Shown: positions 40,954-50,187, counted from the stretch's first letter. The stretch: 64,000 nt of DNA from Terrimesophilobacter sp038243605 (GCA_038243605.1 JBBSQX010000005.1:75458-139457), one strand, 5' to 3'. Translations and numbers: made by a program. Notes: generated by a model from the letters alone, not told the origin.

Positions 40954-43801
40954 TGTCATCCTCGATGAAAGTACCAGCCGGCTCTTCAGCGGGCCCGGAT
41001 GCTTGCGGCTTGCGAGGCCGACCGCCGATGGGGATGGCGAGCAGAGCCGTCACCCCGAAGACGACGCCCAGCAGCACGAGGTACCACGTTCCCAGCGTGT
41101 GCTGGAATGCGCTGATGTTCACACCTGGGGCCGTCGTTTCTCCGTCAAACCTCCACAGCAGCCCTTTGGACGTTGTTCCTACAGGTGAGAGAGTCTCGTT
41201 GGCGTCCAAGGACCGCACGGTGCTGCGATAGGTTTCGTCATCATCGCTGCTCTTGGTCACGACCACAAACGAAACTCCCAAGGCATCAAGCTCAGAGGCG
41301 TAATCGAATCCGCTTCGCGTCGCGAGGTTGCCCGCCAGTACGGCGAGACGTTGATCGATGTCGTTAGGTGCGGGTTTGGTGCTCACCAGCGTCGACTGGT
41401 CGTCGAGGCCAGCGCCCAGCCCGCGCTCCAACCGAACACTAATTCCCGCATCCCCCTGCGACGTGATGAGAAGAGTGCCAACGGCGGGGGAACCGGATGC
41501 CTGCGCGCCGACAAGGGCAGGAAGGATACGCCCATCCGACGGTTGCACCAGCGAGGATCCGATAAAGAACGCACCCAGCATGGGAATGGCGAGCGCCACG
41601 GCGGTGAGAGCTGTCAGCACAGATACCGGCCCTGCCGCGCGCCGCAAACCCTCGAGGGCGAGACACGCAGCGCCAATGAGGCCCAACCACAGGAGGCTGA
41701 GACCCGCGCCCGCCCACACGGTTACCGGTGCATCACCAACCGCCCCAACTTGCACCATCGAACTGAAAACCGATGTGGAATAGCCTAGAAGCGCCACCAG
41801 CAACATCGGAACAGCCCGCGCAGCGCCCGGCAAGAACAACGACAGCAGCGCCAGAACGCCCAACGGCGCCAGTAACCCGCTGACCAGTACCGGCACGGCG
41901 AGCCCTTGCATCGCGCTGGCTTGCTCAGAAAGCCCAGACAGCGCAGCAGGCCAACCGTGCAGGGTTCCGGTGGCATCGCCGAGCGCAAGCTGCCAACCGG
42001 ATGCGTGTGCATGGGCGACGGGTACGCCAGGGTCGGCGAACAGCCCAAGCGGGTTACCAAGGAGTACCTGCTGCACAATCAGTGGAGCAAAGAGCACCAG
42101 AGCAGGAACAGGAATCGCAATGCTTCGATGCATCTTCGTGGGCCGCGCGACCAACAGCACAACAAACAGCAGCACAAGCGCGGGAACGAGGGAGGGCGCT
42201 CCGGCCGCAACCGCAGCGAAAAGAAGTGCAGCGGCCGCGCCCGAAGCCCACGAGCGCGCGGCCCCCATGGCCGTCAAGACGAGCCACGGAAGCAGAATGT
42301 GGGCGATCACAGCGCCGAGGTGCCCGCTGGTAAGAGACGAGAGAAGCGGTGGCGCACACGCCCAGAGCAGCGCGGCAAGAGTGGGAACCCACTGAGATCG
42401 ACTAAATCGGCGAGCCGCGAACCATGCGCCGAGCGCCGAAAGGGGCAGCGCGATCAGGTACAACAGCACCACCGACCACGTGGGAGACCACCATGTCATC
42501 GTGCCGAGAGTCGCAAGAACCACGGCGAACGGGTCGGCTGCCCCAAACATCCCGCTTCCGATGTGGCGCCATCCGAGCCCAATATTCGACCACAGTTCGG
42601 CGACGCCGTGAGTGATGGGGCGAAGCCCACCACCGCTGAGAGAATTCGCGTCTAAGAGTGCCCCGTACGCCAGCACCCCTATGAGGCCGACCAGGAGCAC
42701 CACCCACATTCCTCCGTGAGCAATGAAGCCGGCCCTCGTGTCGCTGCGCGCGAAGGCGCGAGAGGATGCAGCATCGGCGTCGATGAGCTCTGCCTCTCGA
42801 GCTTGCATGCGACGTTCACGAACCTCGGACACTGGCATGCGCAGAGAAGCTATTGCCGCCCAGCCCAGTTTTCGACCGCGTCGCAAGTTTTTTCGTGCAG
42901 CGCCTATGCCGCCGGAGAACGCAACAGCAAAGGCAGCGCTGATCTCGCCACCGATCACCCCAGGGTGCTTACCGATGAGGTCACCAATGGATCGAATCAC
43001 GGCCAGGGGCATAAGTGAGAGCCAATGAAAGACAAGGGCCCAGGCTGGCGAGTACACGAGGCGGCGATGCAACTGCGCCGCACGGGCAAGACGAAAGGTG
43101 CGCCCTGGCGACGATGAGCCGCGATCGAAAAGTTCGGGCCCGCCCCCGCTCAAGACGCGAGCTTCTGGCACCACGATGACGCGATACCCGGCAAGCCGCG
43201 CACGAATCGAAAAATCAAGCGACGCGTCAATGTTTGGCAGACCAGGATCGAACCCACCGAGCGCCTTCCAGAGCGAACGCCGCACGAGCATCCCGGAGGC
43301 TGAAACGGCAAGCACGTCATCTTGTCTGTCATGCTGCGCCTGGTCGAGTTCATCAGAAACGAGCGGCACGGTTGCCCCGAAACGGCTAACCGTGTGGCCA
43401 AACTCGGAGATTTTGGTGGGATCCCGGCGCGACATGAGCTTTGGCCCTGCGATGCCCACTGAAGGGGCAATCTCCACAGCACCAAGAAGTTTCGCTAAGG
43501 CATCCGGCGCAGGAGCATTGTCGTGACCAAGCAGCCATAGCCACTCAGATTCTGATTCGGCGGCCGGCGCAAACTGCAGTGCGTGGGCAACAGCCTTGCC
43601 GAATGATGTGCCGTCACGCACGGTGAGAACCTGTGTTGCCGCCGCCGCCGCGAGCGCCGACTTTTCGACAGCGCCAGAAGAAATATCCACCGCCAAGGTG
43701 ACATCTGGGGCTCTGGTTTGGGCCTCAAGGTCACTGAGGGTCCGTTCGAGATCTTCGGCTCCCGAGCGGGCGACGAGAATCGCGACGACCCTAGGCTGCA
43801 T
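40946..43801 (-). CDS. GT2 glycosyltransferase fused to a multi-span membrane domain
   Basis: This 951-residue protein has an N-terminal GT-A domain (about 1-230) with VVAILVARSGAEDLERTL, LWLLGHDNAPAPDA (DxD-like position) and GGFDPGLPNIDASLDFSIRARLAGY. The rest is a membrane part of about 12 or more spans with a C-terminal soluble loop between about 775 and 900 and a final span (VLLGVVFGVTALLAIPIGG). Such proteins may transfer sugars to lipid carriers or cell-wall polymers in actinobacteria. It lies between whiB2 and DUF5719. A TAGTTT, which includes the whiB2 stop, lies seven bases before its ATG. Confidence 0.85.
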   Translation of the reverse strand: MQPRVVAILVARSGAEDLERTLSDLEAQTRAPDVTLAVDISSGAVEKSALAAAAATQVLTVRDGTSFGKAVAHALQFAPAAESESEWLWLLGHDNAPAPDALAKLLGAVEIAPSVGIAGPKLMSRRDPTKISEFGHTVSRFGATVPLVSDELDQAQHDRQDDVLAVSASGMLVRRSLWKALGGFDPGLPNIDASLDFSIRARLAGYRVIVVPEARVLSGGGPELFDRGSSSPGRTFRLARAAQLHRRLVYSPAWALVFHWLSLMPLAVIRSIGDLIGKHPGVIGGEISAAFAVAFSGGIGAARKNLRRGRKLGWAAIASLRMPVSEVRERRMQAREAELIDADAASSRAFARSDTRAGFIAHGGMWVVLLVGLIGVLAYGALLDANSLSGGGLRPITHGVAELWSNIGLGWRHIGSGMFGAADPFAVVLATLGTMTWWSPTWSVVLLYLIALPLSALGAWFAARRFSRSQWVPTLAALLWACAPPLLSSLTSGHLGAVIAHILLPWLVLTAMGAARSWASGAAAALLFAAVAAGAPSLVPALVLLFVVLLVARPTKMHRSIAIPVPALVLFAPLIVQQVLLGNPLGLFADPGVPVAHAHASGWQLALGDATGTLHGWPAALSGLSEQASAMQGLAVPVLVSGLLAPLGVLALLSLFLPGAARAVPMLLVALLGYSTSVFSSMVQVGAVGDAPVTVWAGAGLSLLWLGLIGAACLALEGLRRAAGPVSVLTALTAVALAIPMLGAFFIGSSLVQPSDGRILPALVGAQASGSPAVGTLLITSQGDAGISVRLERGLGAGLDDQSTLVSTKPAPNDIDQRLAVLAGNLATRSGFDYASELDALGVSFVVVTKSSDDDETYRSTVRSLDANETLSPVGTTSKGLLWRFDGETTAPGVNISAFQHTLGTWYLVLLGVVFGVTALLAIPIGGRPRKPQASGPAEEPAGTFIEDDNG

Positions 43802-43811
43802 TCACAACAAA

Positions 43812-44132
43812 CTACGCTTGCTTACGCAACTTGCGACGTTCTCTCTCGGAGAGTCCGCCCCAAATGCCAAAACGCTCATCATTCTGCAGTGCATATTCAA
43901 GACACTGTGCGCGCACTTCGCAGCTGGCGCAAATCTTCTTCGCGTCTCGAGTGGAGCCGCCCTTTTCAGGAAAGAACGCCTCTGGGTCTGTTTGTGCGCA
44001 CAACGCATCAGACTGCCACGCGAGCGCATTGTCTTCTTCGGTCGATCGCTGACGGACGCCGGGAACCCCGAGAAGAATCGGATCAACAAACCAGTTGTCG
44101 GGGACTCCGCCGCGATGATCTGAAATCGCCAT
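43812..44132 (-). CDS. whiB2: WhiB-family iron-sulfur regulator, WhiB2/WhmD type
   Basis: This 106-residue protein has the four WhiB cysteines Cys45, Cys68, Cys71 and Cys77, the turn GIWGG (89-93) and the basic end RRKLRKQA. The N-terminal extension of about 40 residues and the position between the Rv3259-type gene and the mannose genes identify it as the WhiB2/WhmD orthologue, which controls septation in mycobacteria. A GGAGG site fixes the ATG. It has its own promoter in the 106-base gap after galE. Confidence 0.93.
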   Translation of the reverse strand: MAISDHRGGVPDNWFVDPILLGVPGVRQRSTEEDNALAWQSDALCAQTDPEAFFPEKGGSTRDAKKICASCEVRAQCLEYALQNDERFGIWGGLSERERRKLRKQA

Positions 44133-44185
44133 AGCATATCCTCCCCGGTTAGAACTGGCGCGACGTGCGCGAGTTGCTTCTGCTA

Positions 44186-44214
44186 ATTACACCCGTGTAG
44201 TTCGCTCAGGTCAA
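44186..44214 (-). promoter_or_regulatory. Promoter of whiB2 (predicted)
   Basis: On the minus strand TTGACC (44209-44214) and TGTAAT (44186-44191) are separated by exactly 17 bases. Transcription would start near 44179, giving a leader of about 46 bases with the ribosome-binding site at its end. Confidence 0.7.
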
Positions 44215-44238
44215 GTCGCAAATCGTAAACCCTCGATA

Positions 44239-45204
44239 TCAACTTGAAGGTTCACGGCGCGCCGTCCACGCGCTTTTTACCATCTCTGAGAGCGAAAACC
44301 GCGCCACCCATTGCAAATCACGCCTCGCCAACTCGCCAGACGCAACGATCCTTGCCGGGTCACCATGTCGGCGAATCCCCACTTCGGGGGTGAACCGAAT
44401 GTCTGTGACCTCAGCCACCGTGCGCATGATCTCCGCCACCGACGAACCAGTACCACTGCCAAGGTTGTATGTCGCCTCCACAGACGCGCCTGACTCTAAA
44501 CGCTGCGCTGCGACGACATGAGCGGCAGCGACATCCGCTACGTGCACGTAATCACGCACGCACGTGCCATCGGGAGTGGGATAGTCATCGCCGTGGATGC
44601 GTGGGCACTCCCCCGCGACCAGTGCATCGAAAATTAGTGGAAAAAGATTGTGCGGGCTCACGTCAAAAACATGAGGAAGCCCAGAACCGACAACATTGAA
44701 ATACCGCAAACTCGTATGCGCAAGCGCTGAAGAACGCGCAACATCAGCCAGCAGCCATTCCCCAATCAGTTTTGACTCACCGTAGGGAGATGCCGGCCTC
44801 GTCGGCGTATCTTCGGTCACCTGATCAACGTCAGGGGTTCCGTACACCGCAGCACTCGATGAAAAGACGATGCACGTTACACCGCTCGTTTTCATCGCGC
44901 CAAGCAGCGCAAGGGTGCCAGACACATTCTGTTCGTAAGTGTGAAGCGGCCGCTCAACGGAAACGCCCGCATATTTGAACCCGGCCACGTGAATAACACC
45001 GGTCACGTTATAGCGCGTCATTACCCCGGCGAGCGCGTGTTGGTCGAGAATATCGCCGCGCTCGAAATGTGCACCGCGCGGGATGAACTCCTCGCGCCCA
45101 GTCGAGAGATTGTCGAACACGACAACGGGCATCTCCGCGCCAACCAACGCAGCAACAATATGAGAACCGATGTAGCCAGCGCCGCCGGTGACAAGCCAAG
45201 TCAT
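44239..45204 (-). CDS. galE: UDP-glucose 4-epimerase
   Basis: This 321-residue extended short-chain dehydrogenase interconverts UDP-glucose and UDP-galactose. The Rossmann motif GGAGYIGSH (7-15) and catalytic YGESK (Tyr141, Lys145) with FSSSAAVYG are intact, as are the GalE signatures RYFNVVGSG and DGTCVRDYVHVADVA. It would supply galactosyl residues for the glycan cluster. A TAGCAT element lies six bases before the ATG, without a ribosome-binding site, so it is probably a leaderless transcript separate from manA, which ends 27 bases upstream. Confidence 0.93.
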   Translation of the reverse strand: MTWLVTGGAGYIGSHIVAALVGAEMPVVVFDNLSTGREEFIPRGAHFERGDILDQHALAGVMTRYNVTGVIHVAGFKYAGVSVERPLHTYEQNVSGTLALLGAMKTSGVTCIVFSSSAAVYGTPDVDQVTEDTPTRPASPYGESKLIGEWLLADVARSSALAHTSLRYFNVVGSGLPHVFDVSPHNLFPLIFDALVAGECPRIHGDDYPTPDGTCVRDYVHVADVAAAHVVAAQRLESGASVEATYNLGSGTGSSVAEIMRTVAEVTDIRFTPEVGIRRHGDPARIVASGELARRDLQWVARFSLSEMVKSAWTARREPSS

Positions 45205-45210
45205 GCGCTA

Positions 45211-45216
45211 ATGCTA
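45211..45216 (-). promoter_or_regulatory. -10 element of galE (predicted, leaderless)
   Basis: TAGCAT on the minus strand, then TAGCGC and the ATG at 45204. Six-base spacing as at ilvD, pdtaS and the fur gene. Confidence 0.45.
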
Positions 45217-45231
45217 TTGCGTGTCCATCGC

Positions 45232-46404
45232 TTACGGCGTCGTCGCGAAATAAATCTCACCGTGACCGCTCGTCGACACACTCTCCTCGTCGGGGGTGAT
45301 GAACACGGATTCCCCTCGAGAAATTGTGACCGACGATTTTGCTCCCGACAGATGGAGAGAACCCGAAACGCACAAGCCGATCGCCGGACCGGTGAGCGAA
45401 ATCTCCGCATCGTTTGTGATTCGAGCAAGCGCGAAATCGTCGACGGGAGGACGATAAAACTGAACGCGCGGCGATGGGCGCTCTGCAGTCAACCTCGGCG
45501 CAGGTCCACTCGTAAAATCCACTACGCGCAGAAGCTCGTGCACATCTACGTGCTTGCCGGTGAGACCGCCCCGCAGCACATTGTCTGATGCGGTCATCAC
45601 CTCGATGCCAACGCCTTCAAGGTAGGCGTGGATGTTGCCAGCAGGTAGATACAGCGCATCCCCCCTGCTGAGCGTGACGCGGTTGAGGAGAAGAGCACAC
45701 ACGATCCCAGGATCACCCGGGTAGGCGGCGACCAAGCGCTGCACCGTGTCCACGGCGTCGCGCGCAACACTGCTCCCACCGTGCAGCAGGGGCTCGCCGT
45801 CACCACCCTGTGTGGCCACATGCGCTGCAAGTTGTGTAACAAGTGAATCAACCTCGGTGCCGCCACGAACGAGCCACGCGAACAGTTCAGGTAGGTCGTC
45901 AAGCCTCGTCACGAGCCCCGCGAGGCCGAGGGCCGTCAGCACCTCAGCGGCCTCCGCTGAGGGCCTGAAGCCGCACAACGCCTCAAACTTCTCGCTGACG
46001 GCCACAATGATTTCTGGCTTCGAGTACTCGTCACGATAATTACGATGCGGGGCGTCTAAGGGGATTCCGAGCGCGTTCTCACGAGCGAAACCTTCGCGCG
46101 CCTGCTCCGCCGTTGGGTGAGCCTGAAGGGACAGCGGGCCAGCCGCCGCAAGCACCTTGAGAAGGAACGGCAGCCGGCGTCGTGCACCCAGTGAGGCGAC
46201 CGGGTCGCTTGCGATCCACTCCAGAAGATTCGCCGCACCACCGACAACGCTCGGCTCAACAATGCGTGATGGAGCGCCATCATGCGCACCCAGCCACAGT
46301 TCAGCCTCCGGAGCACCGGAGGGCGTAGTGCCGAGCAGCTCGGAAATGGCGGTGCGCGAACCCCACGCGTAATCACGCGAGGTATTAGCGATGGCCACGA
46401 ACAT
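45232..46404 (-). CDS. manA: Mannose-6-phosphate isomerase, type I
   Basis: This 390-residue zinc enzyme links fructose 6-phosphate to mannose 6-phosphate, the entry to GDP-mannose. Zinc ligands Gln94 and His96 (SLQAHP), Glu131 (YSKPEII) and His259 (PAGNIHAY), and the catalytic Arg278 (DNVLRGGLTGKHVD), are all present. An AAAGGGGG site before the ATG supports the start. It lies at the edge of the glycan cluster, with galE downstream on the same strand and the first polymerase gene divergent. Confidence 0.94.
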   Translation of the reverse strand: MFVAIANTSRDYAWGSRTAISELLGTTPSGAPEAELWLGAHDGAPSRIVEPSVVGGAANLLEWIASDPVASLGARRRLPFLLKVLAAAGPLSLQAHPTAEQAREGFARENALGIPLDAPHRNYRDEYSKPEIIVAVSEKFEALCGFRPSAEAAEVLTALGLAGLVTRLDDLPELFAWLVRGGTEVDSLVTQLAAHVATQGGDGEPLLHGGSSVARDAVDTVQRLVAAYPGDPGIVCALLLNRVTLSRGDALYLPAGNIHAYLEGVGIEVMTASDNVLRGGLTGKHVDVHELLRVVDFTSGPAPRLTAERPSPRVQFYRPPVDDFALARITNDAEISLTGPAIGLCVSGSLHLSGAKSSVTISRGESVFITPDEESVSTSGHGEIYFATTP

Positions 46405-46468
46405 TTGACCCCCTTTGCGTTGCCGCTCGCATCACGCTATCAAGTACGCCCGCACAGCACCGACCGAA

Positions 46469-46474
46469 TATGCT
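46469..46474 (+). promoter_or_regulatory. -10 element of the first polymerase gene (predicted)
   Basis: TATGCT followed by seven bases and the ATG at 46482. No ribosome-binding site. It lies in the short gap after the divergent manA gene. Confidence 0.4.
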
Positions 46475-46481
46475 TGCGGTC

Positions 46482-47792
46482 ATGCTGGAGAACCCACGAT
46501 TGAGGATCGGATACTCCATCCTTGCGTTTTCTCTGCTCCTCGCCGGTGACGCATGGCGGTTCACCTTCGGTTGGTGGGTTTTCGGCGCTATCACCATCCT
46601 TATTACTCTTCTCTCAGCCTGGCTCCTCTGGCGCCAAAGGAACAGGTGGAGCCTTATCGGCATGCCGATGCCACTCGTGTTGTTCCTCACACTCGCAACA
46701 GCATCAATATTCTGGTCTCGCTACCCTGCCGCCACAGCCGTTGGGCTTTCCACAACGTGGATTATCGCCATCAGCGCTGCCGGTCTCGCCATTACCCTCA
46801 CGTGGACGGAGTTACTTCGGTCGCTCGGAATCCTACTGCGTTTCATACTTGGCCTTTCTTTGCTCTTCGAGCTCTTCGTCTCCGTCGTCGTACGTGACCG
46901 AGTGTTGCCCATCTTCGGGCAGCCAGGAGTGGACTACGGCTCCTACAAACGCATTCCCGACATCCTGATGTGGTCGCGCAACGAACTCTTTGAGGTGTTC
47001 GACAACGGGCGCATCCAGGGCATCCTCGGCAACGCCAACAGCCTCGGGTTTTTGGCGCTGCTCGCGCTCATCGTGTTCGGAATCCAGCTCGCATCTAAGA
47101 AGGTCAGCCGGCGCTCGGGCCTCACCTGGTTGCTCATTGCGGCCGCAACGTTGCTCATGACCAAGTCGGCAACAGTGATGGCTGCCCTGGCAGGGGTTGC
47201 AGCGGTACTCCTAGTCGTACTTTTGGTGCGACGTGCGCGCACGGGGCGAGGGCGGCTCCTTGTTTATCTGGTGAGTGTCGCCGTTCTTTCTGCCGCCGTT
47301 GTCATGGTCTTTATCCTGCGCTCGCGTGTACTCGAACTTCTCGGCAAGAGCTCAGACCTCACTGGCCGTTTCGGTATCTGGCAAAGCGTCATTGACCTCA
47401 CACAGCAGCGTCCGGCCTTCGGGTGGGGTTGGGTGAGCTACTGGGTGCCGTGGGCTGACCCGTTCCACGACCTCGCACGCCACGCAGGCATCCGCCAGCT
47501 TCAAGCCCACAACACCTGGCTCGATGTGGCGTTCCAGCTTGGCTTCGTTGGCCTGATCATTTTTGTCGCTCTTGTCGGGGCAGCACTCGTGAAGGCATGG
47601 CAACATGCTGTCGATCACCCCCAGGAGGCGGCAGGCAGCCCACTGCGACACCACGCGATCACCCTTCTTCCACTTCTCGTTCTTGTGGCACTCGTTGTGC
47701 AGTCCTTCGCCGAGAGCCGGCTCATCACCGAGTACGGTTTTGCGCTGCTCATCATCGTTGCCACTAAAACTAAGCGGAGGGAGCTGGTGTGA
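46482..47792 (+). CDS. O-antigen ligase/polymerase-like membrane protein (first copy)
   Basis: This 436-residue protein has about eleven hydrophobic spans and a long periplasm-like loop with GRFGIWQSVIDLTQQRPAFGWGWVSYW ... QLQAHNTWLDVAFQLG, the pattern of the Wzy_C (O-antigen ligase/polymerase) family, including GxNxLG (LGNANSLG). It would join repeat units of an exported polysaccharide. I prefer ATG 46482 over ATG 46470 because the latter lies within the -10-like element. Its stop overlaps the GTG of a paralogue of the same size, so the two copies are coupled. Confidence 0.85.
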   Translation: MLENPRLRIGYSILAFSLLLAGDAWRFTFGWWVFGAITILITLLSAWLLWRQRNRWSLIGMPMPLVLFLTLATASIFWSRYPAATAVGLSTTWIIAISAAGLAITLTWTELLRSLGILLRFILGLSLLFELFVSVVVRDRVLPIFGQPGVDYGSYKRIPDILMWSRNELFEVFDNGRIQGILGNANSLGFLALLALIVFGIQLASKKVSRRSGLTWLLIAAATLLMTKSATVMAALAGVAAVLLVVLLVRRARTGRGRLLVYLVSVAVLSAAVVMVFILRSRVLELLGKSSDLTGRFGIWQSVIDLTQQRPAFGWGWVSYWVPWADPFHDLARHAGIRQLQAHNTWLDVAFQLGFVGLIIFVALVGAALVKAWQHAVDHPQEAAGSPLRHHAITLLPLLVLVALVVQSFAESRLITEYGFALLIIVATKTKRRELV

Positions 47793-49090
47793 AGACCGGC
47801 CACCGCTTCGACGTCATCATCGCGTTTTTATCGTCTGCGCGTTTTCTCACCGTGCTCACGACGGCGACGGTGGGTGCGGCAGCGCTCTCCTTTGCACTCC
47901 AGCAAACGATCGGGTGGGCAGGGCTCCTTGGCGTTCTCGGCACCCTTCTCACGCTGTGGCTGATCATTCTTATGGTCAAGCGCGGGGAAATCGAATGGAA
48001 CGGCCTGCTGCCCATCTCGCTCATGGTGTTCATCGCTTTTGCTGGGGCGTCAATATTCTGGAGCAACTACCAGTGGGCGACTCTCGGAAGCCTCGCCTAC
48101 CTGATCACCTTCACCGTCCTTGGTGTTTCTGTCGCCCTTTTGCGAGACACCATCCAGATCGTGCGCGCCTTTGGTGACGTGCTGCGGTTCACGTTGGTCA
48201 TTTCTGTGATTCTGGAGATTTTCTCTGGACTCCTCATCGATGCGCCCATTCGATTCCTCGCAATTACCGGAAACATTGACAATCTGGGGCCCATCCAGGG
48301 CATCGTCGGTTCGCGAAACCAGCTCGGCATCGTCGCCGTCATCGCGATGATTACGTTCGTCACAGAGCTTCGCACGCTCTCTGTTCGGCGCGGAACGAGC
48401 GCAGGCTCCATCACGCTCGCCGCACTGTGCTTGCTGCTTTCTCAGTCACCTGTGGCATTGGGCTCGGCAGCCGTTCTCGGCCTTGCTGCCGCCGCACTCG
48501 CCGGTCTTCGGCGCGTTCAGCCAGAGCGTCGGACCTTCTGGCAGTTGGGGCTGCTCGCGACAAGTCTCATCGTCGCGATTCTCACGTGGGTGTTTCGCAG
48601 CCCCATTATCGCTGTTCTCGATGCCACGAACGAGCTCGACTACCGATTAGAACTTTGGCGTCGGATCGCGGACCTTACGTCTCTGCACTCGCTAGAGGGC
48701 TGGGGCTGGGTTGGAACGTGGCGCACCGACTTGGCACCATTCATAAGCTTTCAACATATGCAGGGCGGTACGCCAGATTCCGCCGCCAATGCGTTCTTTG
48801 ATGTCTGGTTCCAGTTGGGGCTTGGCGGGCTTGCCGCATTTCTGATCCTCGTAACTCTCGCCTTCGTGCGATCGTGGCTACTCGCTGTGGCCCGACGCAG
48901 CGTCGTGTTCGTGTGGCCAGCCCTCGTGCTACTCACGCTGATTACGGCGTCCTTCGCAGAAAGTTCCATCCTCATCGAGTTCGGATGGCTCACTCTTGTC
49001 GTCTGCATCGTGAAGGCGAGCAGGGAACTCAGTTGGCGACAAGTCTTTGCGACGGCCCCAGTGCCCCAAGCGCTACCATCTGAAAGGTAG
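47789..49090 (+). CDS. O-antigen ligase/polymerase-like membrane protein (second copy)
   Basis: This 433-residue protein is a paralogue of its upstream neighbour: both have IFWSxYxxATxxG near residue 80, GNxxSLG/GSRNQLG near 180, a loop with YRLELWRRIADLTSLHSLEGWGWVG, and a final SFAESSILIEFG span. It belongs to the same Wzy_C-type family. The GTG start overlaps the previous stop (GTGA), with GGAGGGAG upstream. Tandem duplicates suggest two linkage specificities or a polymerase and a ligase. Confidence 0.85.
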   Translation: MKTGHRFDVIIAFLSSARFLTVLTTATVGAAALSFALQQTIGWAGLLGVLGTLLTLWLIILMVKRGEIEWNGLLPISLMVFIAFAGASIFWSNYQWATLGSLAYLITFTVLGVSVALLRDTIQIVRAFGDVLRFTLVISVILEIFSGLLIDAPIRFLAITGNIDNLGPIQGIVGSRNQLGIVAVIAMITFVTELRTLSVRRGTSAGSITLAALCLLLSQSPVALGSAAVLGLAAAALAGLRRVQPERRTFWQLGLLATSLIVAILTWVFRSPIIAVLDATNELDYRLELWRRIADLTSLHSLEGWGWVGTWRTDLAPFISFQHMQGGTPDSAANAFFDVWFQLGLGGLAAFLILVTLAFVRSWLLAVARRSVVFVWPALVLLTLITASFAESSILIEFGWLTLVVCIVKASRELSWRQVFATAPVPQALPSER

Positions 49091-49132
49091 TTTTTGGGCT
49101 CCAGCCAGAAATGCACGATATTGTGAGGCATC

Positions 49133-50110
49133 ATGCGACGTGCACTCATAACGGGAATTACGGGACAAGACGGGTTGTACCTCGGGGAACTCCTTGCCTC
49201 GAAGGGTTACAAAGTGTTCGGCTTGATTCGCGGGCACGACAATCCGAAGCGCGCCCTTGTCGAGCAAACAGTGCCCGGCATCACCCTCCTCGTAGGCGAC
49301 CTCACGGACCTGCCTAGCTTGATTCGCGCCTTTGACAAATCCCAACCGGACGAAGTCTACAATTTAGGCGCTTACTCATTTGTTGCCCATTCATGGGACA
49401 GCTGGAACATTACGGGCGACGCCACTGGACGAGGAGTTTTGAACGTTCTCGAAGCAGCGCGGTTGTACGCTGGCGAGAACATTGGCCGTGTCCGTCTTTT
49501 GCAGGCCTCAAGTTCTGAAATGTTTGGTCGCGCGCAAGAAGTACCACAGAACGAGCGCACACTCTTGTGGCCGCGATCACCGTACGGCGTTGCCAAAGTC
49601 ATCGGGCATTACATGACGATCAATTACCGTGAGTACTACGGCATGCACGCCTCGTCCGCAATTCTTTTCAACCATGAGTCACCACGTCGTGGACCCGAGT
49701 TCGTCACAAGAAAAATAACCGAAGCGGTCGCAAACATCTCGCTAGGCCACCAAAAGCAACTTGCCCTCGGCTCACTCGACCCGCAACGCGATTGGGGCTT
49801 CGCCGGCGACTATGTCGAAGCAATGTGGCTAATGCTGCAGCAACCAGTCGCCGATGACTATGTCATTTCAACGGGAGTCACGCACTCGATTCGTGAAGTG
49901 CTCGATATCGCTTTCGCCGCCGTCGGAGTCTCTGACTGGTCGCACTTGGTGGTCCAAGATCCCCGCTATATGCGCCCCCCAGAGGACCGCCAGCTCGTCG
50001 GGGATTCCACGAAGGCGCGAAACGTTCTGGGCTGGGAGCCGAAGGTTGAATTCGAGGAGCTCATTGTGATGATGGTAGAAGCCGACCTCACGGCGCTCAA
50101 AGCGCGGTAA
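49133..50110 (+). CDS. GDP-mannose 4,6-dehydratase family protein (divergent paralogue)
   Basis: This 325-residue extended SDR protein has GITGQDGLYLGELL at the N-terminus and the Gmd catalytic set SSSEMFG (Glu129) and YGVAK (Tyr151, Lys155), followed by NYREYYGMHASSAILFNHESPRRG. The NADP-binding loop of true Gmd (RRSSSFNT in the copy at 53413) is replaced by RGHDNPKR, and the protein is 17 residues shorter. It may be a dehydratase with other cofactor or substrate preference. The gap upstream holds TATTGT eight bases and GAGG four bases before the ATG. Confidence 0.82.
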   Translation: MRRALITGITGQDGLYLGELLASKGYKVFGLIRGHDNPKRALVEQTVPGITLLVGDLTDLPSLIRAFDKSQPDEVYNLGAYSFVAHSWDSWNITGDATGRGVLNVLEAARLYAGENIGRVRLLQASSSEMFGRAQEVPQNERTLLWPRSPYGVAKVIGHYMTINYREYYGMHASSAILFNHESPRRGPEFVTRKITEAVANISLGHQKQLALGSLDPQRDWGFAGDYVEAMWLMLQQPVADDYVISTGVTHSIREVLDIAFAAVGVSDWSHLVVQDPRYMRPPEDRQLVGDSTKARNVLGWEPKVEFEELIVMMVEADLTALKAR

Positions 50111-50174
50111 CGGTTCACACCAGTAGCGGTGACTGAGCCATCGGGGCCCAGACATCGGGAAGCCGGAGTGCCGT

Positions 50175-50180
50175 TAGCAT
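50175..50180 (+). promoter_or_regulatory. -10 element of the GT4 gene (predicted)
   Basis: TAGCAT followed by seven bases and the ATG at 50188, without a ribosome-binding site, in the 77-base gap after the divergent Gmd-like gene copy. Confidence 0.45.
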
Positions 50181-50187
50181 TGCTTCT

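Noticed and set aside
41906..42655. 249-codon and overlapping Arg-rich frames opposite the GT2 membrane gene
   Set aside because: Extreme Arg/Gln/Gly content with no domain; antisense to long hydrophobic segments.
43802..44137. 111-codon alternative frame across whiB2
   Set aside because: The other frame on the same strand has the four WhiB cysteines, GIWGG and a good ribosome-binding site.
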